DNA of 64,000 bases from JACMNW01 sp031406155. Its GTDB lineage: Bacteria; Pseudomonadota; Alphaproteobacteria; Rhodobacterales; Rhodobacteraceae. Below, one piece after another: positions 23,882-30,136 of this stretch. The notes under the pieces were generated by a model. That model did no database searches. It saw only the letters and a list, made by a program, of their open reading frames with translations, and was not told the origin of the DNA. The stretch's first letter is position 1; every line of letters begins with the position of its first letter. The position numbers and the translations under genes were made by a program. Location: the NCBI GenBank assembly GCA_031406155.1, contig JANOGW010000051.1:46905-110904 (forward strand), read 5' to 3'.

Positions 23882-23958
23882 TTGTGTCGGGTATTGGGCG
23901 AAGGGGAACAGCTGTACGGTGGCAAAGATCCCGCCGTACAGACGTGGTGTGACGCCGC

Positions 23959-24486
23959 TCATGACAGCCCCCGCAGATCGTGGCAGATGACGACATCTTC
24001 GGGATCGGATCCCGGCAGGGCTTGATCGACAACGCCACCAAGACGCAGCGCCAGTGCGATGGAACGGGCATTGCCAGGGTCGATGTAGCTGACCAGCCGG
24101 TCCCAGCCAAAGGTTTGCCACACCCATTGCATGACGCGCAAGGCGGCCTCGGCAGCGACGCCACGGCCTTCGGCGGTGGGGATGACGAACCAGCCAAGTT
24201 CGGGCTCGGGGTAATCGACCGGGTGGTAAATGCCAACCTCGCCGACATACGCGCCCGTTGCGGTTTCATCGACAGAAAACGGGCCATATCCTAGCAGCGG
24301 CCATTGGCCAACTTCAGACGCGAACACCCGCCAGGTGGAGGCGCGGTCGAGTGGCCCGCCTTCCCAGATCGACCGGTTCGACGACGCAAATTCGGCGCGC
24401 GGTTCAAAATCAGCCAGGCATGGCATCCGCAAGGTCAGGCGTTCCGTGTACAGAGTTGGGGCGGCGTGCAGGCTTGCGGCGATCAT
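23959..24486 (-). CDS. GNAT N-acetyltransferase (RimJ/RimL type), copy 1
   Basis: A 175-residue acetyltransferase. It opens with TLYTERLTLRMPCLADFEP, has GEVGIYHPVDYPEPELGW before the acetyl-CoA loop (AEGRGVAAEAALRVM), and ends with SYIDPGNARSIALALRLGG. These are the RimJ/RimL-like features used to acetylate protein N-termini or small amines. It is the third of three head-to-tail paralogues, overlapping the preceding one by ATGA. The substrate is unknown. Confidence 0.88.
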   Translation of the reverse strand: MIAASLHAAPTLYTERLTLRMPCLADFEPRAEFASSNRSIWEGGPLDRASTWRVFASEVGQWPLLGYGPFSVDETATGAYVGEVGIYHPVDYPEPELGWFVIPTAEGRGVAAEAALRVMQWVWQTFGWDRLVSYIDPGNARSIALALRLGGVVDQALPGSDPEDVVICHDLRGLS

Positions 24487-24998
24487 TTGGTCACCGGAGG
24501 GCCGGGGTGGCGGTAGAAGTTGAACGGCTTCACGCTGCCCGGATCGCTGCGTTCAAACGTTGCACCGAGACGGGTGGCCAAGGCGATAGAGCGGACGTTG
24601 GCGCTGTCGATAAAGCTGACGGCGGTTTTCCAAGCCAAGTTGCGATAGACATAGTCGCGGGCAGCTAGGGCGGCTTCATGGGCGATGCCCTGCCCTTCAG
24701 CGGCGTCAAACCACAGGCTCCATGTCAGTTCCGGTTCCGGCCAGCCTTGCGGGAAATAGGGGCCAACATGACCAACTGCGTTGCCCGTCGCTCGTTCTTC
24801 GATGATGAACCGACCAAAGCCGCGCAACTGCCAATGGCCAAAGAACGCGGCGAAAAGGGTCCAGGACAGGGCTTCGGTTTCGCTGCCAAAGACGGGAGCT
24901 GCACGACCAGACAATCGGAAAGCGCGGAAGGCTTCCCAGTCACTTGCCTGAGGCATGCGCAAGGTAAGGCGTTCGGTGCGAATGACGGGTGCGATCAT
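24483..24998 (-). CDS. GNAT N-acetyltransferase (RimJ/RimL type), copy 2
   Basis: A 171-residue paralogue of its neighbours, opening with VIRTERLTLRMPQASDWEA. The acetyl-CoA loop is AEGQGIAHEAALAAR, followed by SFIDSANVRSIALATRLGA. The WPEPELTW segment matches copy 1 and copy 3, so all three derive from one duplicated gene. ATGA overlaps at both ends make them translationally coupled behind ffh. Confidence 0.88.
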   Translation of the reverse strand: MIAPVIRTERLTLRMPQASDWEAFRAFRLSGRAAPVFGSETEALSWTLFAAFFGHWQLRGFGRFIIEERATGNAVGHVGPYFPQGWPEPELTWSLWFDAAEGQGIAHEAALAARDYVYRNLAWKTAVSFIDSANVRSIALATRLGATFERSDPGSVKPFNFYRHPGPPVTK

Positions 24999-25519
24999 GG
25001 CGTCGCTCCGGGGTGGGGATGGCGGTAGAGGTGATGGGGTTCGCCATCTTCTTCAAACGCGCGTTCAAACCAGGCACCAACGCGGGTGGCCAGCGCCAGT
25101 GAGCGCGTATTGCTAGGGTCGATGAAGCTGGCGAGCGGGCCAAGCCCGAAATGTGTATCGGCATACTGGCGCGCGGCGATGACCGCCTCCGTGCCGTAGC
25201 CATGACCTTCGAAGCCGTCAAACAGGCCCCATGCGAGTTCGGGTTCGGGGCTGTCGATTGGGAAGATAACACCAACCCGGCCAAGGAATGCCGCGTCTTC
25301 GGTGCGGTCAACCGACCAATAGCCATGGCCGCGCGTGGCCCATTGGCCGATTGTGATCATCAAGAACCGCCACGCGCCAAGGCGGTTGAAAGGGCCGCCG
25401 ACATAGTGGCTACGGGGGCTTGCACCAAACGCTGCCATGGCGTCGAGATCGGACTCGCGTGGGGCACGCAAGGTCAGCCGTTCGGTCGCGACGGTAGGAA
25501 TGGCGAAGGGCAGTGTCAT
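24995..25519 (-). CDS. GNAT N-acetyltransferase (RimJ/RimL type), copy 3
   Basis: A 174-residue paralogue with the opening TVATERLTLRAPRESDLDA, SPEPELAWGL, the acetyl-CoA loop FEGHGYGTEAVIAAR and SFIDPSNTRSLALATRVGA. It is the first of the three-gene tandem and overlaps the ffh stop codon by 4 bp (ATGA at 25516-25519), so it is translated in the wake of ffh. No substrate is known. Confidence 0.88.
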   Translation of the reverse strand: MTLPFAIPTVATERLTLRAPRESDLDAMAAFGASPRSHYVGGPFNRLGAWRFLMITIGQWATRGHGYWSVDRTEDAAFLGRVGVIFPIDSPEPELAWGLFDGFEGHGYGTEAVIAARQYADTHFGLGPLASFIDPSNTRSLALATRVGAWFERAFEEDGEPHHLYRHPHPGATP

Positions 25520-27009
25520 TTCTTTTTCATCAGCCCTGACAGGCCAGATGGCAGGGTCATCCCGCGCGGCATGCCGGGGAAGCCTGCGCCGCCGCCCATG
25601 CTTTTCATGGCTTTTGCCGCTTCTTCCAGTTGGGCGGGGTCCATTTTGCTGGGGTCCATGCCGCCCTTGTTGCCGAGCATCTGTTTCAGGGCGTTCTTCA
25701 TCATGCCGCCCTTGCCCATTTTCTTCATCATGTCAGCCATCTGTTTGTGCTGTTTCAGAAGACGGTTGAGTTCCTGCACCTCTAGCCCTGCCCCGGACGC
25801 CACACGTTTCTTGCGGGAGGCGGCCAGCAGATCGGGGTTGGCGCGTTCGCGTTTGGTCATCGACTGGATCAGGGCGATCTGCCGGCGCAGCATCTTGTCG
25901 TCAAAACCTGCATCGGCGGCGGCTTTTTGCATTTTGCCCATGCCCGGCATCATGCCCATGACACCCTGCATGCCGCCCATTTTCTGCATCTGTTCCAGCT
26001 GGCCCTTGAGGTCGTTCATGTTGAACAGACCCTTGGCAAAGCGTTTCGCCATGCGTTCGGCCTGTTCGGCCTCGAATGTTTCCTGTGCGCGTTCGACCAA
26101 GGCGACGATATCGCCCATGCCAAGGATGCGGCCTGCGACGCGTTCGGGCTCGAACGTCTCAAGGGCGTCCATCTTTTCGCCCATGCCGACGAAACGGATG
26201 GGTTTGCCGGTGACGGCGCGCATCGACAGAGCCGCACCACCGCGACCGTCGCCGTCCATGCGGGTGAGGACGACGCCGGTGATACCGACCTTGCCGTCGA
26301 ATTCGGTGGCAACATTCATGGCGTCCTGCCCGGTAAGGCCATCAACGACCAGCAGGGTTTCGCGGGGCTGGGCGATATCGCGCACCGCTTGCACTTCGTC
26401 CATCAACACTTCGTCGATGTGCAGGCGGCCTGCGGTATCCAGGAACAGCACGTCATATCCGCCCATCGCGGCTTGGGTCTTGGCGCGGCGGGCGATCTGG
26501 ACGGCGGTTTCGCCTTTGACGATCGGCAGGCTGTCAACGCCCACTTGCGCTGCCAGAATTTGCAGCTGCTCCATCGCGGCGGGGCGGTTGGTATCAAGCG
26601 AGGCCAGCAGGACGCGTTTGCCTTGTTTGTCCTTGAGACGTTTGGCCAGCTTCGCCGTGGTGGTGGTCTTGCCGGACCCTTGCAAGCCCACCATCAGCAC
26701 GGTGGCGGGCGGGTTGTCGATTTTCAGGGCATCGGCGGGGCCATCGCCGCGCAGCACGTTGATCAGCTCGTCATGGACGATCTTGACGACTTGCTGGCCG
26801 GGCGAGATGGACCGGGTGACTGCCTGCCCGGCGGCCTTGTCCTGCACCGCCTTGATGAAATCACGGGCGACCGGAAGGGATACGTCAGCCTCCAGCAAGG
26901 CCACGCGCACTTCGCGGAGGGCTGTGGCCACATCGGCATCGGTCAGTGCGCCTTGCTTGGTAAGGCGATCGAAAACGCTGCCAAGGCGTTCTGAGAGGTT
27001 TTCGAACAT
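25516..27009 (-). CDS. ffh: Signal recognition particle protein Ffh
   Basis: A 497-residue SRP GTPase for cotranslational targeting of membrane proteins. N domain (MFENLSERLGSVFDRL), then G domain with GLQGSGKTTTTAKLAKRL (G1), DTNRPAAMEQL, DTAGRLHID (G3) and TRMDGDGRGGAALS (G4/insertion). The methionine-rich M domain (GGMQGVMGMMPGMGKM and MIQSMTKRERANPDLL) binds signal peptides and 4.5S RNA. First gene of the unit running through three GNATs to the chorismate mutase and rpsP group. Confidence 0.97.
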   Translation of the reverse strand: MFENLSERLGSVFDRLTKQGALTDADVATALREVRVALLEADVSLPVARDFIKAVQDKAAGQAVTRSISPGQQVVKIVHDELINVLRGDGPADALKIDNPPATVLMVGLQGSGKTTTTAKLAKRLKDKQGKRVLLASLDTNRPAAMEQLQILAAQVGVDSLPIVKGETAVQIARRAKTQAAMGGYDVLFLDTAGRLHIDEVLMDEVQAVRDIAQPRETLLVVDGLTGQDAMNVATEFDGKVGITGVVLTRMDGDGRGGAALSMRAVTGKPIRFVGMGEKMDALETFEPERVAGRILGMGDIVALVERAQETFEAEQAERMAKRFAKGLFNMNDLKGQLEQMQKMGGMQGVMGMMPGMGKMQKAAADAGFDDKMLRRQIALIQSMTKRERANPDLLAASRKKRVASGAGLEVQELNRLLKQHKQMADMMKKMGKGGMMKNALKQMLGNKGGMDPSKMDPAQLEEAAKAMKSMGGGAGFPGMPRGMTLPSGLSGLMKKK

Positions 27010-27035
27010 GACGCAGCGTCCTTTGGTTGCGAGGA

Positions 27036-27054
27036 GCCAGACGTAGGGTCTGGC
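27036..27054 (-). promoter_or_regulatory. Hairpin in the ffh leader
   Basis: GCCAGAC (27036-27042) and GTCTGGC (27048-27054) form a 7-bp stem with a 5-nt loop in the 5' untranslated region of ffh, about 27 bp upstream of the start codon. No T-run follows, so it is not a terminator. Function unknown. Confidence 0.35.
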
Positions 27055-27180
27055 GGCGGAAACCCCAAATCAATGCCCCGAACCATAGCGAGATGACACC
27101 CGTGGGCGCAACGCGCTGACGGATGGCGATCCCGGCAAAAGCCAAGGGACCGGAAGCCATGCCTCCGGTGGAATTGGTGC

Positions 27181-27209
27181 GCATTAGGCCTGTGGCGAGG
27201 CAAAGTCAA
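27181..27209 (-). promoter_or_regulatory. Predicted sigma-70 promoter of ffh
   Basis: Minus strand: TTGACT (rc of 27204-27209), 17 bp, then TAATGC (rc of 27181-27186). Five of six -35 bases and four of six -10 bases match consensus. The implied leader is about 165 nt and includes the hairpin at 27036-27054. Confidence 0.55.
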
Positions 27210-27262
27210 GCGGGCAACGATGTGATGGGTGGGAAGGTGGGAGCCTGCGGCGCGGATATTTG

Positions 27263-27287
27263 CCGTGTTAGGTAGCAAACGCACCAA
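27263..27287 (+). repeat. Left terminal inverted repeat of the IS1595-type element
   Basis: Twenty-five bases beginning CCGTG and continuing TTAGGTAGCAAACGCACCAA. The last 20 are an exact inverted match to 30024-30043, and two of the outer five also match the right end when read in register. The transposase is expected to act on these ends. Confidence 0.88.
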
Positions 27288-27347
27288 CCAAAATGAGGAA
27301 CAAGAAATGACTCCACATGCAACAACCTTGATGGTCTATTTTGCAGC

Positions 27348-28010
27348 ATGGGAATCATTAAGAAAATTGTGCTGCCAGGTATTGTTGCCGTCGCCCTTTA
27401 CATCTATTCCGGTGCCCGGTTTGCACTTGATCTGGTTGGCTGGTCAACTGCGCCCGATGATATCGGTGTTGCAATGAGTAGAGCCGATCAGCTTTTTGCT
27501 TGGCTAATGTCCATACCTGTTTGGTTGCCATTTATTGGGGCGTTGGGTTTCACGATTGTGATGACAATGGTGTATCGTCCCATTGTCGCAACTGCTTTGG
27601 GTCAAAGTGATGGCCCGCCAAGATTGGCACCAACACCTGAACAGAAGCTAATTTCATCCATATATGTCGATATTCTCTCTACAAAAAAGCAAGTCCGTGC
27701 AGACGTTATGCGCAACAACAGCGATCCAAGATTCGTAAAAATCTCAGTCACTAAACTGTCAGTCGGTGTGTCTGCGAGCGTCAGATCAGTTTTGGCCAGA
27801 ATAAAGGACTTCAATGTTGAGGTGCCCCTTGTTGGGATCAATGTGTCTCGTTCAGAAGGTGTGATGATTAACGACTATTTTGATACGATTTTGCCATTTG
27901 TCGGCGGCAACCAGATTGAAGAATTAAAGGCTGAGTCTCTAGCTTTCATCAAAGCGCTACCGACACCACCCCTACCGCCGAAAGACTCTGCAGGAGAAAC
28001 GCGGCGCTGA
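27348..28010 (+). CDS. Transposon passenger: two-helix membrane protein, unknown function
   Basis: A 220-residue product. A short N-terminal hydrophobic helix (residues ~5-24) and a second (residues ~52-77) precede a cytosolic region of about 140 residues with no motif I recognise and a Pro-rich end (ALPTPPLPPKD). Codon usage is AT-richer than the chromosome. No Shine-Dalgarno precedes 27348. However, GAGGA sits before an ATG at 27307 that opens a 56-codon frame overlapping this gene's start, so it may depend on coupling. Its 3' end overlaps the DUF6471 gene by 62 bp tail to tail. Confidence 0.7.
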   Translation: MGIIKKIVLPGIVAVALYIYSGARFALDLVGWSTAPDDIGVAMSRADQLFAWLMSIPVWLPFIGALGFTIVMTMVYRPIVATALGQSDGPPRLAPTPEQKLISSIYVDILSTKKQVRADVMRNNSDPRFVKISVTKLSVGVSASVRSVLARIKDFNVEVPLVGINVSRSEGVMINDYFDTILPFVGGNQIEELKAESLAFIKALPTPPLPPKDSAGETRR

Positions 28011-28155
28011 ATTTCCCACGCGATAACTTGTTGCGAATATTGACTTCCTTATCGCCGATCAGGTCCGCCAACTGCGCATAGGTCACTCCTTTTCGCTTCA
28101 ATTCAGCTTTCAAGATGTTTGCCGCCTGCATTTCCCAGTCGGTTTGCTCTACCAT
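27949..28155 (-). CDS. Transposon passenger: DUF6471 domain protein, probable DNA-binding regulator
   Basis: A 68-residue protein that is essentially one DUF6471 domain: WEMQAANILKAELKRKGVTY, then AQLADLIGDKEVNIRNKLSR and GKFSAAFLLQSL. The pattern resembles a compact lambda-repressor-like helix-turn-helix (AQLADLIG...NIRNKLSRG). The start at 28155 has AGGTGA just upstream. It is divergent from the transposase across a 93-bp region holding palindromic CGTTAC sites. It is therefore a good candidate for a repressor limiting transposition; that role is inference from arrangement. Confidence 0.85.
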   Translation of the reverse strand: MVEQTDWEMQAANILKAELKRKGVTYAQLADLIGDKEVNIRNKLSRGKFSAAFLLQSLSAVGVVSVAL

Positions 28156-28186
28156 GTGTCACCTATGATAAGAAAAGTATCGCATA

Positions 28187-28245
28187 CGTTACTTATGCCC
28201 TTGCAACCGACACGTCAATGCACTATATACGTTACATAAGTAACG
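28187..28245. promoter_or_regulatory. Transposase promoter with CGTTAC operator sites
   Basis: On the plus strand TTGCAA (28201-28206), a 17-bp spacer and TATATA (28224-28229) form a strong-looking sigma-70 promoter. The palindrome CGTTACATAAGTAACG (28230-28245) covers the expected transcription start and abuts the transposase start codon. CGTTACTTATG (28187-28197), the inverted form of CATAAGTAACG inside the palindrome, lies on the DUF6471 side. The layout suits a repressor binding both promoters of the divergent pair. Confidence 0.6.
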
Positions 28246-28248
28246 GAT

Positions 28249-29220
28249 ATGATGATCATGGCACAACATTTCCTCCTTTCCGCCGCCGCTCGCACCTTGA
28301 GCCTTCGCGCCATCTACAAAGCTGGTGAAGAAGCGGCATACGAAACGTTCTGCAAAATGCGTTGGGCTGAAACCGATGGCGAAGCGATCTGCCCCCAGTG
28401 TGGTTGCTGCGAAACCTACAAAATCACCACCCGCCGCAAGTTCAAATGCAAGGGCTGTGGCCACCAGTTCAGCGTCACCTCTGGCACGATCTTTGCAAGC
28501 CGCAAGATGGCTTTCGTTGACCTGCTGGCCGCGATCTGCATCACTGTGAACGCCTCAAAAGGGCTGTCCATGATCCAGCTTTCCCGCGATCTGGACTGCC
28601 AATACAAGACCGCTTTCGTTCTGGCCCATAAGCTGCGCGAAGCGATGGCGCTTGAAGTCCAAACGGGCGAAATCCTGCAAGGTCACATTGAAATTGATGG
28701 CGCTTACTTCGGTGGCCATATCCGCCCGGAAAACCTGAAAGCAGACCGCGTTGACCGTCGCAAGAAAGAACACCAGAACGGACGCCGCCGCGTGGTTGTC
28801 GTGATGCGTGAGCGTCTGGGCCGCACCCTGCCAATCGTGACCATGGCCGAAGCAGATGGCGTGGCGCTGGTGAATGAAAACGTTGACCGCATGGCCACCC
28901 TGTCGGCTGATGAAGCCTCACACTGGGATATGCTGCATGCAGGCTGGACCGTGGACCGCGTAAACCACAGTGTCGTTTACAGCGACCACGGCAAACATAC
29001 CAACTGGGCCGAAAGCTACTTCTCGCGCTTGCGCCGCATGGTCGTTGGCCAGCACCACCACGTCAGCCCGCAATACTTGCACCAGTATGCAAACCAAGCC
29101 GCATGGCTGGAAGATAACCGCCGCGAAAGCAATGGCGCGCTGGCCTATGGTTTGGTGCAGAACGCCATGGGTTGCCCGGTGAGCCGCGCTTGGAAGGGAT
29201 ACTGGCAGCGGGCGGCGTGA
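28249..29220 (+). CDS. tnp: IS1595-family transposase (ISXO2-like)
   Basis: A 323-residue transposase. The N-terminal zinc ribbon is CPQCGCC...CKGCGHQFSVTSGT. The DDE-type core includes HIEIDGAYFGGHI (first Asp), DEASHWDML (second Asp) and KHTNWAESYFSRLRRM, the ISXO2-like C-terminal acidic block. Length is normal, with no stop or frameshift, so it is probably active. ATGs at 28249 and 28258 are both possible starts; the promoter would give an almost leaderless transcript. Confidence 0.95.
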   Translation: MMIMAQHFLLSAAARTLSLRAIYKAGEEAAYETFCKMRWAETDGEAICPQCGCCETYKITTRRKFKCKGCGHQFSVTSGTIFASRKMAFVDLLAAICITVNASKGLSMIQLSRDLDCQYKTAFVLAHKLREAMALEVQTGEILQGHIEIDGAYFGGHIRPENLKADRVDRRKKEHQNGRRRVVVVMRERLGRTLPIVTMAEADGVALVNENVDRMATLSADEASHWDMLHAGWTVDRVNHSVVYSDHGKHTNWAESYFSRLRRMVVGQHHHVSPQYLHQYANQAAWLEDNRRESNGALAYGLVQNAMGCPVSRAWKGYWQRAA

Positions 29221-29280
29221 CCCGCTATTTCGTATGGGCCCATACGCTAAACACAATTCTTAGCTATGCCGCCCAAGTTG

Positions 29281-29319
29281 TTGTGGAAAAAGAAAAGAGT
29301 CGGTGTTATACCGACTCTT
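29281..29319 (+). promoter_or_regulatory. Predicted promoter of the tRNA-like gene, overlapped by a 10-bp inverted repeat
   Basis: TTGTGG (29281-29286), 17 bp, TGTTAT (29304-29309) resembles a sigma-70 promoter, with transcription starting about 5 nt before the tRNA-like sequence, as in tRNA operons. AAGAGTCGGT (29295-29304) and ACCGACTCTT (29310-29319) form a perfect 10-bp inverted repeat centred on the -10 element, which could be an operator or a 5' hairpin. Confidence 0.55.
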
Positions 29320-29321
29320 AG

Positions 29322-29394
29322 GACATAGTGGCAGAATGGTCATGCACCCGGGACGGCAATCTGGGGGACGTCAGTTCGATCCTGACCTATGTCT
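29322..29394 (+). tRNA. tRNA-like gene inside the transposon, irregular anticodon arm
   Basis: Seventy-three nucleotides fold as a cloverleaf. The acceptor GACATAG (29322-29328) pairs perfectly with CTATGTC (29387-29393), followed by discriminator T. TG follows at positions 8-9. The D arm is GCAG-AATGGTCA-TGC with the conserved GG. The T arm is perfect: GTCAG-TTCGATC-CTGAC. The anticodon arm is odd: either CCCGG/CTGGG with a 9-nt loop GACGGCAAT, or CCGGG/TCTGG with a 7-nt loop ACGGCAA that has C instead of U at position 33 and would read GGC. No CCA is encoded, unlike the tRNA-Arg in this window. A terminator follows 12 nt later. It could be an unusual tRNA or a tRNA mimic. Confidence 0.65.
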
Positions 29395-29406
29395 CACTTC
29401 AAACTT

Positions 29407-29436
29407 GGCCCCGTTTCGACGGGGCCTTTTCTTTTG
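29407..29436 (+). terminator. Rho-independent terminator of the tRNA-like gene
   Basis: GGCCCCGT (29407-29414), loop TTCG (29415-29418), ACGGGGCC (29419-29426), then TTTTCTTTT. An 8-bp GC-rich stem with a stable UUCG tetraloop and T-run is a textbook terminator, placed 12 nt after the tRNA-like 3' end. Confidence 0.93.
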
Positions 29437-29632
29437 TTATTTATCGCACATTCGCTCGCAAGATTCAATGAATTTTTTCAATGGCTTGCAGGGCGAAATT
29501 GGAGTCATTTTCAACGGGTTAGTTAAAGTTCTGCGCTTAAGCATCCCCAACCATATCCACATCTTGTGTCATATGTGGGGCGATTCGACTAAATATCCAA
29601 GATGATTCCTTCTCTGGACGCGTGAATGTGAA

Positions 29633-29980
29633 CTACCGCTGCGTTTCCAGTCTCCACAACCGCCCTTCGCGCGTCACAAGCCCGCGCCTGTGCAGGTTAT
29701 ACACGGCCTGATACATGATGGCTTTCGCTTGCCGCTCTGGCATTCCTGTTGCGGCCATGACGTGCTGCGCGACTTCTTTGGCGCGCTTTGGGCCATCCCG
29801 CAATGCGTTCAAGGCCAGTCGTGATGTGTCGCGCCTCTGGGCGATCTTGCGAGGCACAGATGGCAAATCAACACCCCGCGCCACCAACAGCGCCTCTACA
29901 TGGCCAAGCCCATCCAGCTTGCCCCGGATGATCTGGACGCGCAGGTTTAGCAAAGCACTAGTGATTGTCTTGTCTAGCAT
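29633..29980 (-). CDS. Transposon passenger: small winged-helix-like protein
   Basis: A 115-residue basic protein. The C-terminal half reads ALRDGPKRAKEVAQHVMAAT, then MYQAVYNLHRRGLVTREGRLWRL, the pattern of a MarR-like winged helix with a final beta wing. The N-terminal half is helical. It transcribes inward from 44 bp inside the right inverted repeat. No family name is recognised; a regulatory or DNA-binding role within the element is inferred. Confidence 0.7.
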   Translation of the reverse strand: MLDKTITSALLNLRVQIIRGKLDGLGHVEALLVARGVDLPSVPRKIAQRRDTSRLALNALRDGPKRAKEVAQHVMAATGMPERQAKAIMYQAVYNLHRRGLVTREGRLWRLETQR

Positions 29981-30023
29981 GCTGGCAGGATAGCAAAATC
30001 AACGCCGCATGGATTCACTTTTC

Positions 30024-30048
30024 TTGGTGCGTTTGCTACCTAAGGCCG
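30024..30048 (-). repeat. Right terminal inverted repeat of the IS1595-type element
   Basis: Twenty bases from 30024 to 30043 are the exact reverse complement of 27268-27287; five more (30044-30048) match the left end at two of five positions. The 8-bp GATATTTG immediately outside repeats the bases left of the element. Confidence 0.88.
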
Positions 30049-30069
30049 GATATTTGAACCAAAATGAAA
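30048..30069. repeat. GGATATTT...CCAAAATGAAA intergenic motif, copy 2 (split by the transposon)
   Basis: GGATATTTGAACCAAAATGA plus AA. The left flank of the transposon ends GGGAGCCTGCGGCGCGGATATTTG in sequence (27240-27262). Joining it to bases after 30056 restores one uninterrupted motif with the same upstream context (GGAGCCT..GGCGGGGATATTT) as the copy at 36216-36250. The transposon therefore landed within this repeat. Confidence 0.6.
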
Positions 30070-30136
30070 TTTGCATGGCGGGTTGTGGTGGGAAGCAGTG
30101 TCGCTAGAGTTGGGATCATGGTCAACGGAGGCGCGT

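Larger units (their letters stand above)
27263..30048 (+). mobile_element. IS1595-family transposon with passenger genes and a tRNA-like gene
   Basis: A 2,786-bp element. Its ends are 25-bp terminal inverted repeats matching at 22 positions; the inner 20 bp TTAGGTAGCAAACGCACCAA (27268-27287) has a perfect complement at 30024-30043. GATATTTG lies directly outside both ends (27255-27262 and 30049-30056), an 8-bp target duplication as expected for the IS1595 family. Contents in order: membrane-protein gene, DUF6471 gene (opposite strand), ISXO2-type transposase, a tRNA-like gene with terminator, and a winged-helix-like gene (opposite strand). It is visibly more AT-rich than its surroundings. The genes and both ends look intact, so it may still be mobile. 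Confidence 0.88.

Noticed and set aside
25151..27046. 631-codon plus-strand frame opposite ffh
   Set aside because: Antisense to ffh and a GNAT gene; Ser/Arg/Pro-rich composition with no motif. Ffh is certain on the minus strand.
29303..29605. 100-codon plus-strand frame overlapping the tRNA-like gene
   Set aside because: It runs through the cloverleaf and a strong terminator, and has no ribosome-binding site or motif.
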